Positions 58,890 to 64,000 of a DNA stretch of 64,000 nt are shown piece after piece. The DNA is from Gyromitra esculenta (Eukaryota; Ascomycota; Pezizomycetes; Pezizales; Discinaceae). The notes beneath the pieces are model-generated. The model saw nothing but the letters and a program-made list of their open reading frames with translations. It was not told the origin of the DNA and searched no databases. The DNA lies in NCBI GenBank assembly GCA_038503075.1, contig JBCAML010000012.1, positions 1,302,001-1,366,000 of the forward strand. Direction: 5' to 3'. Both the position numbers and the translations under genes were made by a program. How positions within the stretch are numbered: position 1 is the stretch's first letter; the number at the start of each line of letters is the position of its first letter.

Positions 58890-59903
58890 ATGAATAGATC
58901 CACAGCTGGAAGTAAAATCGGACGCGGACGCGGGCGCGGACGCCCATGGGGGGTTAGAAAACCAGCTGCTGTTGGCGTACGATCGTCACAGCGATTGAGA
59001 AACATGATTGCAGAGGAGGTGGAGAATGCTTGCCGAGCGGAGGGCGAAGAAATATTAGACAGCGGAAGTATTGGGAGCTCCACCCATGGTCAGTCTGATC
59101 CTCAGGTGGCGGCTACTGAGGACGGCTCCATTCGCACACACTACGGTTCTCTTAGAGGTGACAAATCTCTGCGGAGATCGAAGAGCATGATACCGGAAAC
59201 GGTTGTAGCAGAAACTGTTATTGCCGAAACAATCATCGAGCAAGCCATTGCCGATGTGCGTGCTAAGCAAATCAGTACTGCTCAACCAGAACCAACAGCA
59301 AGACGCTCTGCGCGTCGCGGCACTGCTGCAACCAGAGTCCTGCCCAACCCCCGCGATAAAACCAAACCCGCTACACATCACACTAGGGACCATCACGCCG
59401 CAGCCGGCAGTACAATCGAAGGTCGGGAAGCAACCCCAAATAGCTGGGCCAGCGGGAGCGTTACAACTAGTATTCGTGGAATGCTCGGTCTTAAACCGTT
59501 AAGCCTCCAAGGCGGAAGAAAGCGTCGGGCAGTGGAGCCGGACAACGGGCCTCCTCCCCCCCGTTATCCATGCATCACGAAGCAGGTCCTCAAGAATTGT
59601 GGGCACATTACAGTGCGATCGATTCAGCACAGTATCATCTGCTGCTTCGAAGGCACGGAGCTTCCAACTAGGAAGTCCGATACGGAGCCTGCAATCAGGC
59701 AACGCTGGCTACGGCTTCCAGTGCATTACCGCCGAACAAGGGCCATTTGCCCAGAGGTCAGTTATAACACTGGATCCGAAAATGACCTGTGCGTTACCTG
59801 CAGGGAAGCTCCTCCCAAGGAAAACCTCACGAAGCAGTGGGTTTCGAGACACAATCTACAACAGAGGAGGTCAGCAGGGCATGGTGGGGCTAATGCGCAT
59901 TAA
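58890..59903 (+). CDS. AT-hook-like, Cys/His-domain protein, tandem copy 1 (337 aa)
   Basis: The N-terminus carries GRGRGRGRP (11-19), close to an AT-hook or RGG-type nucleic-acid-binding motif, then a basic SSQRLRNMI segment. ETV-type pentad repeats (IPETVVAETVIAETIIEQ, 101-118) form a likely helix. Residues 184-337 are highly conserved with copy 2: NSWASGSVTTSIRGMLGL, a KRR cluster, PPPPRYPC, then C237-GH, C251-C252, H279, C287 and a final C301-x2-C304. That spacing suggests a zinc-binding fold of unrecognised family. The Arg-rich ends suggest nuclear localisation. The start is fixed by the leader intron. It pairs with copy 2 (60976) in a tandem duplication. A chromatin- or RNA-associated role is inference. 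Confidence 0.8.
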   Translation: MNRSTAGSKIGRGRGRGRPWGVRKPAAVGVRSSQRLRNMIAEEVENACRAEGEEILDSGSIGSSTHGQSDPQVAATEDGSIRTHYGSLRGDKSLRRSKSMIPETVVAETVIAETIIEQAIADVRAKQISTAQPEPTARRSARRGTAATRVLPNPRDKTKPATHHTRDHHAAAGSTIEGREATPNSWASGSVTTSIRGMLGLKPLSLQGGRKRRAVEPDNGPPPPRYPCITKQVLKNCGHITVRSIQHSIICCFEGTELPTRKSDTEPAIRQRWLRLPVHYRRTRAICPEVSYNTGSENDLCVTCREAPPKENLTKQWVSRHNLQQRRSAGHGGANAH

Positions 59904-60054
59904 CATGGTGCGGCGTTGACGATTGAAGAGGGGTGGTACCCGGGAATGGGGTGGGTAGCAGGGCAGAGGCGGAGATTTAAGTTGAACAGATAGAAAATTC
60001 AAAAGTTTGTGGTTTTTACAGCGGTCGATTGCATGCGAACTCGCCGAAGCCTAT

Positions 60055-60844
60055 TCAAAAATGCGTCCAGAATTCTTTCGATGGCCAAGTCCCAACGGCC
60101 TTTAGCACCTCATCGGTGGTATCCCACAATGTGTAGGTTGCGTTAGACGGTGACCTGAATAAATAACATGAAATGAGGGATTTGAATCGCCTGTTGGGAC
60201 GGTCACGATCGACATCATTTACCATCGCTAGGCTTCCCCCGCTGTGGCAATATATATACTGTCTTAGAACAAGTGATCAAGCAGCATGAGATTAAAACAG
60301 CAATGTAGTAGCGTGGAGATTTCCTTACCCGTCCGGATGGTACAAAGCCTGAGAGTGAAGGGTAGGAATGATGCCTATGCGATCCATATACTACGCGGAC
60401 TGTGAGGCAAATTACATGACAAAAGCACAGATTATAAAAGAGCTAACGCAAGTATGCAGCCGCGACCGTGCAGCGGGATGGCAAATGGTCCATTGTTCAC
60501 TATGAGGAAGGAAGCGAGAAACCAAAACCTACCAGCAGACTTGACAGAGACAGGAACTCTGCTGTCAGTATCGATGGTATCTTAGTAGTCGCGATCTCAC
60601 GGGATGTGCGAGTTATTGTTGACGTATTTACTCTGTGTAGCCCAGAAAACGATTGAAAAATCAGGGGATCTTCTCAAGGTGAAAGTATATGGAATATGCT
60701 ATTGGATGTATGTTCAGCTGGTGGTAATAGAAGGGAAGTCTGCTAGAGAAAATTGGGTCTCATAGCAACCATTGAATAGTCTTGGCGTCGCAATCGCCAA
60801 GGAGCAGAACCGTAGATACGCAGTAGAGCAGAACAGGATTTCAT
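60055..60844 (-). pseudogene. Antisense gene relic, tandem copy 1
   Basis: On the minus strand segments conserved with 62604-63469 keep a reading frame: a start-like MKSCSALLRI (60844), TSTITRTSREIATTKI, RVVYGSHRHHSYPSLSGFV, and an end reading NDVDRDRPNRRFKSLI...LWDTTDEVLKAV...WTHF-stop (60055). GTAGGT and GTAAGG donor-like sites follow two of them. The copies differ mainly at synonymous positions in the C-terminal part, so the ancestor was coding. A complete frame could not be assembled here, so it is scored as decayed. A small secreted protein would fit the layout, but that is unproven. Confidence 0.4.
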
Positions 60845-60923
60845 CAGTGCTTCAACTAATCTTATGCAAGAAAAACATTCTAACAACCAAACATCCAGAC
60901 CGGTATTTCATTTGAATCAAACT

Positions 60924-60975
60924 GTACGTGGACTGCAGTTCTAACATTCGACCTTTCGAATCTGACAGAATATAG
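60924..60975 (+). other. 5'-leader intron of the 61-kb gene
   Basis: GTACGTGGACTG... with a TCTGAC branch and ATATAG acceptor, 52 bp, abutting ATG 60976; counterpart of 58838-58889. Confidence 0.6.
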
Positions 60976-61950
60976 ATGGATAGAGGCAGGGCAGGAAGAG
61001 GACGCGGGCGGGGAGGTAGAAAACCCGCAGCCGTGGGGATACGATCTTCGCAACGCCTAAGAAACATGATTCAAGCGGAAATTGAGAGTGCCTGCCGAGC
61101 AGACGGCGATGAAATACCTCAGCCTAATCCTCCAGCAGGGTCAAGCGATGGAGGTCTCGATCGGTCCGTCCGCGCTCGCTATCAATCACTTGGAGCCAAC
61201 AGCTCGATACGGAGATCAGAGAGCGTGATCCCGGAAACGGTGATAAGCGAAACTGTTATTGCAGAAACCATCATCGAGCAGACCATTGCCGATGGTGGGG
61301 TTGAGCAACTCAGTGCAACGCAGCCAGACTCAGTCGTGGGACGGTCAGGATATCAAGACACCGCCGAAACCATCCGCGCCTCTGTTTCATCCATCCTCAG
61401 CGATGAGTATCTTCCCACCCCGCAGAACATTCAGGCTATTCGCGCCGCTGTCGGCACCACACACCAAGACTGCGAAGGTCCCCCCAATAGTTGGGCCAGT
61501 GGAAGCGTGACGACCAGCATTCGAGGAATGCTCGGTCTACAGCCATTAAGTCTTCCAGGGGGCAAGAAGCGTCGGGAAGCAGAGCCAGACTACGGACCTC
61601 CCCCCCCCCGTTATCCGTGCATAACTAATCAGAGTCTTAGGAGGTGTGGGCACATAACTGTGCGGTCAATCAACCACAGCATAATCTGTTGCTTTGAGGG
61701 GACGGAGTTCCCAACCACGAAGTCGCAAACGGAGGCCGGGACAAGGCAGCGGTGGCTATGCTGCCCAGTCCATTATCGCCGTACAAGGGCTATTTGCCCA
61801 GAGGTCAGCTACAACACAGGGTCCGAGGATGACCTTTGCAACGCATGCTTGGCTGCTCCCCCGAATGAAAACTTGACCAAGGAGTGGGTCTCGAAGCATA
61901 ACCTGCAGGCGAGGAGGTCATCTGGGCGTGGCGGGCCCAACGCAAATTAG
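60976..61950 (+). CDS. AT-hook-like, Cys/His-domain protein, tandem copy 2 (324 aa)
   Basis: Paralog of 58890-59903. GRGRGRGG lies at 7-14, SSQRLRNMI at 24-32, the ETV repeats at 86-102, and the C-terminal domain at 171-324 with C215, C224-GH, C238-C239, C262-C263 (new in this copy), H266, C274, C288-x2-C291. The first two-thirds have diverged, with an extra Ser/Thr/Gln-rich segment about 130-165. The last third is nearly identical in spacing, which points to purifying selection on that domain. A run of ten C bases encodes the PPPP stretch and is prone to slippage errors. Family unrecognised. Confidence 0.8.
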   Translation: MDRGRAGRGRGRGGRKPAAVGIRSSQRLRNMIQAEIESACRADGDEIPQPNPPAGSSDGGLDRSVRARYQSLGANSSIRRSESVIPETVISETVIAETIIEQTIADGGVEQLSATQPDSVVGRSGYQDTAETIRASVSSILSDEYLPTPQNIQAIRAAVGTTHQDCEGPPNSWASGSVTTSIRGMLGLQPLSLPGGKKRREAEPDYGPPPPRYPCITNQSLRRCGHITVRSINHSIICCFEGTEFPTTKSQTEAGTRQRWLCCPVHYRRTRAICPEVSYNTGSEDDLCNACLAAPPNENLTKEWVSKHNLQARRSSGRGGPNAN

Positions 61951-61999
61951 GCTGGGGGAGTGTGGGAGATAAAATGGGAAAAAGGTCGAAAGGCAGGGA

Positions 62000-62600
62000 G
62001 AGTGCATGGATGGGAGGGCATCTCGTAAGTTTGAGAATGTTCCCATGAAAAATAGAGCGGGTAGTAGTTCAAATTACAACCTTGCAGTGATTTTATGGAA
62101 TGGAAGTGCTTTTCAGCGAATCTGTCCATGAAGTTCTGTGCTGTGTTCTATCTTGTTTCTTGCTGCGGATACTAATTATCTGTTTGTCGCATTGTATTCG
62201 TGAAACACAGGTACTGCGGGGTCGATGTCCACTATTCGAGATGATTCTCGCACCGAAAATGAAACTAAGAATCCGCTATGGTGGGTGCATCTTAGGAATG
62301 GGTGAGCGGTGATAGAACTGGAGCTGCTGAGACACTCTACGGGTATCAGGGTCAATAGATACCCGCTTCTTGTTGAAATGAATTAGCCTGTATATTGGTA
62401 ACCACATACAACACAACAGATGCCCTTAATATATGGATAATCAAGCCCATAGTTGCATCATCGATTCAAAAATTAGAGTCCTGTTGTCAACCATGACATG
62501 GTGATCTAAATTACGGGGAGGGACTTTGCTAAGTCGCAGATGATATATGACAAGTTACGAAACTGGTATTCATAGCACTCATGGCAAAAAATGCCTGCAT
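62000..62600. other. Spacer without a gene, absent from unit 1
   Basis: This stretch has no counterpart between the first AT-hook gene and its antisense relic, so unit 2 has gained about 450 bp or unit 1 has lost it. A 70-codon + frame (62100-62312) is hydrophobic and Cys-rich but unsupported. Confidence 0.4.
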
Positions 62601-62603
62601 TGT

Positions 62604-63469
62604 TCATTTGATTGACGAAGCAAAGTCAAAAACAGCCTTAAGCACCTCTTCTGTACAATCCACCAAAGCTTCATCTCATCCGATGGTTCAGGTAGTGGAT
62701 AGTAAGCCGCGAGCGCTATGAAGCGCCTGCTGGAAAGGTCTTGATTGGCATCGTTGAGCTATTCCCAGTGTACTTATTTGAATCGTCTTGAGAATGTGTC
62801 AGGCCGTATACGGTAGACATAGATAGTGTGGTACCGCGAGGGGCTTCATAGCCTGTCCGGGCTGTATGGTACCTGAGTGGTGAGTGTAGGATGGGTGCAT
62901 ATGTGGTCTGTATACCACAGGGACCGTAAGGCAAATTATACGAAATGATTGCAGAATGGAAAAGAGGTAAACAGACGATTTGGGATCGGGCGTAGGAGCA
63001 GCTGGAAGGGAAGCGGTCATGTTGGTCACCGCCATGAAGGCCATTACAACTAAGAACTAACTAGCAGACTTGAGAAAGGCTGGAACGGTACTGTCCATCT
63101 CTGTCATATGTTGGTAGTAGTGGCGATATCAGGGCATGTGCTGGTTATTGTAGCCCCACCTACCCCGCAGAGCCCATGTAAGGTTGGAAACAACCAATCG
63201 GTTAGCTTTTGACAAATGTAGATTAAGTTTTCCTTTGGACATATGTTGGGTTGCTGGAATTACAAGAACGGTCAGTTTGAGCAAGATATGCAAGATGTAC
63301 AAGATATGCAAACCAGTGTAGAATCACACCGCTAACTCTCCATTAACCTCGCTAGATTGAGAACATATAAAAATGGAGATAGCTGTCAGAGTAACGGCTG
63401 AACGGTTTTCACCAATCAATCACGTAAGGTAGAATCGTCGATATGCAGCAAAGCAGAAGAGCATTCTAT
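62604..63469 (-). pseudogene. Antisense gene relic, tandem copy 2
   Basis: Counterpart of 60055-60844. The start codon position reads ATA here (IECSSALLHI). An in-frame TGA follows the ATTT segment. Near the end a one-base insertion shifts the frame before LWDCTEEVLKAVF...SSIK-stop (62604). These lesions mark it as a pseudogene. Short tandem AAGATATGCA units occur near 63283-63310. Confidence 0.45.
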
Positions 63470-63826
63470 CGGTGCGTCAACTGCTCTCTGACGGGAGAAA
63501 CATCCTAGAGATTCATCTTCCGGAAGGGTGTAGAAAGATCCGGATGACGGTTTCCGATTGCAGGATATCATCTTCGAACATTGTCGAAGACACCATATGA
63601 GGAAGCCACGCCATCACCTGTGGAAACTGAGTCGCTACCCAATGGTCCACCAACGCAAAAATCCCTCAATATGATGAAATATATGTACATTGAAGTGTTG
63701 TTCGTGTTGATAATTGTCGCTAGGGAGAAAGAATGATCTTGAGCGAAATCGCAATCACTATCTATCAATCCAACAGCGGCACAATTCAGTTTCATCAAAT
63801 ATCACTCGACAGAGCATAAAAGGCGG

Positions 63827-64000
63827 TGTTGAAATAATGAATAGATATGGTATATTGATTGTTTAGTAACGTAGAGGAGAGGAAACAGAATAGACGGGCG
63901 GGAATAGAGCTCCATATATAAACAGGTTTATGGGGGCTCTTTGGGCGCCGAATAGATCGGCCCGTGCAACCCCCATTAGCAGTTTAGACCATTGACCGAA
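63827..64000 (-). mobile_element. Inverted LTR copy, cut by the window end
   Basis: Starting at TGTTGAAATAATG (63827), this aligns with the reverse complement of the solo LTR at 22619-22852, including the blocks GGTTTATGGGGGCTCTTTGG and CGCCGAATAGATCGGCCCG. The copies differ by substitutions and small indels. About 60 more bases would lie beyond the window. Whether it is solo or the end of a full element cannot be seen. Confidence 0.75.

Overview
The window reads as nuclear DNA of a filamentous ascomycete fungus (probably Pezizomycotina). The evidence is a set of short spliceosomal introns (52-62 bp) with GTATGT/GTAAGT/GTACGT-type donors, CTGAC/CTAAC-type branch sites and TAG/CAG/AAG acceptors, CT-rich leaders behind TATA boxes, a fungal-style TG...CA solo LTR with a 5-bp target duplication, and LINE-like 3' ends. 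No housekeeping gene is recognisable, so the genus cannot be named from this sequence. No tRNA that folds convincingly, no rRNA and no CRISPR array was seen.

The region is gene-poor. Most of 1-10.7 kb, 16.5-21.2 kb, 22.9-31.4 kb, 32-35 kb, 35.8-41.5 kb and 52.4-57.5 kb is AT-leaning, unique-looking DNA carrying relics of genes and transposons. Eight protein genes are well supported: a 382-aa single-exon gene (10749-11897, -); a two-exon, membrane-anchored, disordered protein (15160-16505, -); a two-exon KEN-box protein (21248-22104, -); a small gene (35230-35709, -); a four-exon, 495-aa gene (41520-43177, -); a second membrane-anchored disordered protein (50245-52205, -); a three-exon, 125-aa gene (57534-58020, -); and a tandem pair on the + strand (58890-59903 and 60976-61950). 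The pair encodes an arginine/glycine-rich AT-hook-like N-terminus and a conserved Cys/His C-terminal domain. Apart from that pair, the supported genes lie on the minus strand.

Two groupings stand out. The genes at 15-16.5 kb and 50-52 kb share a layout: a short first exon with one membrane helix, one long disordered acidic exon, an apparently spliced 3' region, and then a T-rich tract containing GTGATTG motifs. At 58.8-63.5 kb a unit of about 2.1-2.6 kb is tandemly duplicated. Each unit holds one AT-hook/Cys-His gene, with a 52-bp 5'-leader intron ending exactly at the ATG, and one decayed antisense gene.

Mobile and repetitive DNA includes a solo LTR (22619-22852) and a related inverted LTR cut by the window end (from 63827), an inverted-repeat element of about 590 bp with subterminal repeats and an internal tRNA-like Pol III core (24602-25191), LINE-like 3' ends at about 27.3, 31.9, 56.4 and 58.3 kb, degenerate minisatellites at 45.3-46.0 kb, and a GC-rich block with telomere-like CCCTA motifs at 25.6-26.7 kb. 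Gene relics include a possible histone-H3-derived ORF (9476-9730), a stop-ridden ORF at 38.5-39.3 kb with nonsense changes of the kind RIP produces, and partial multi-exon genes at 46.3-47.9 kb. All functions are inferred from sequence features only; no search was run.
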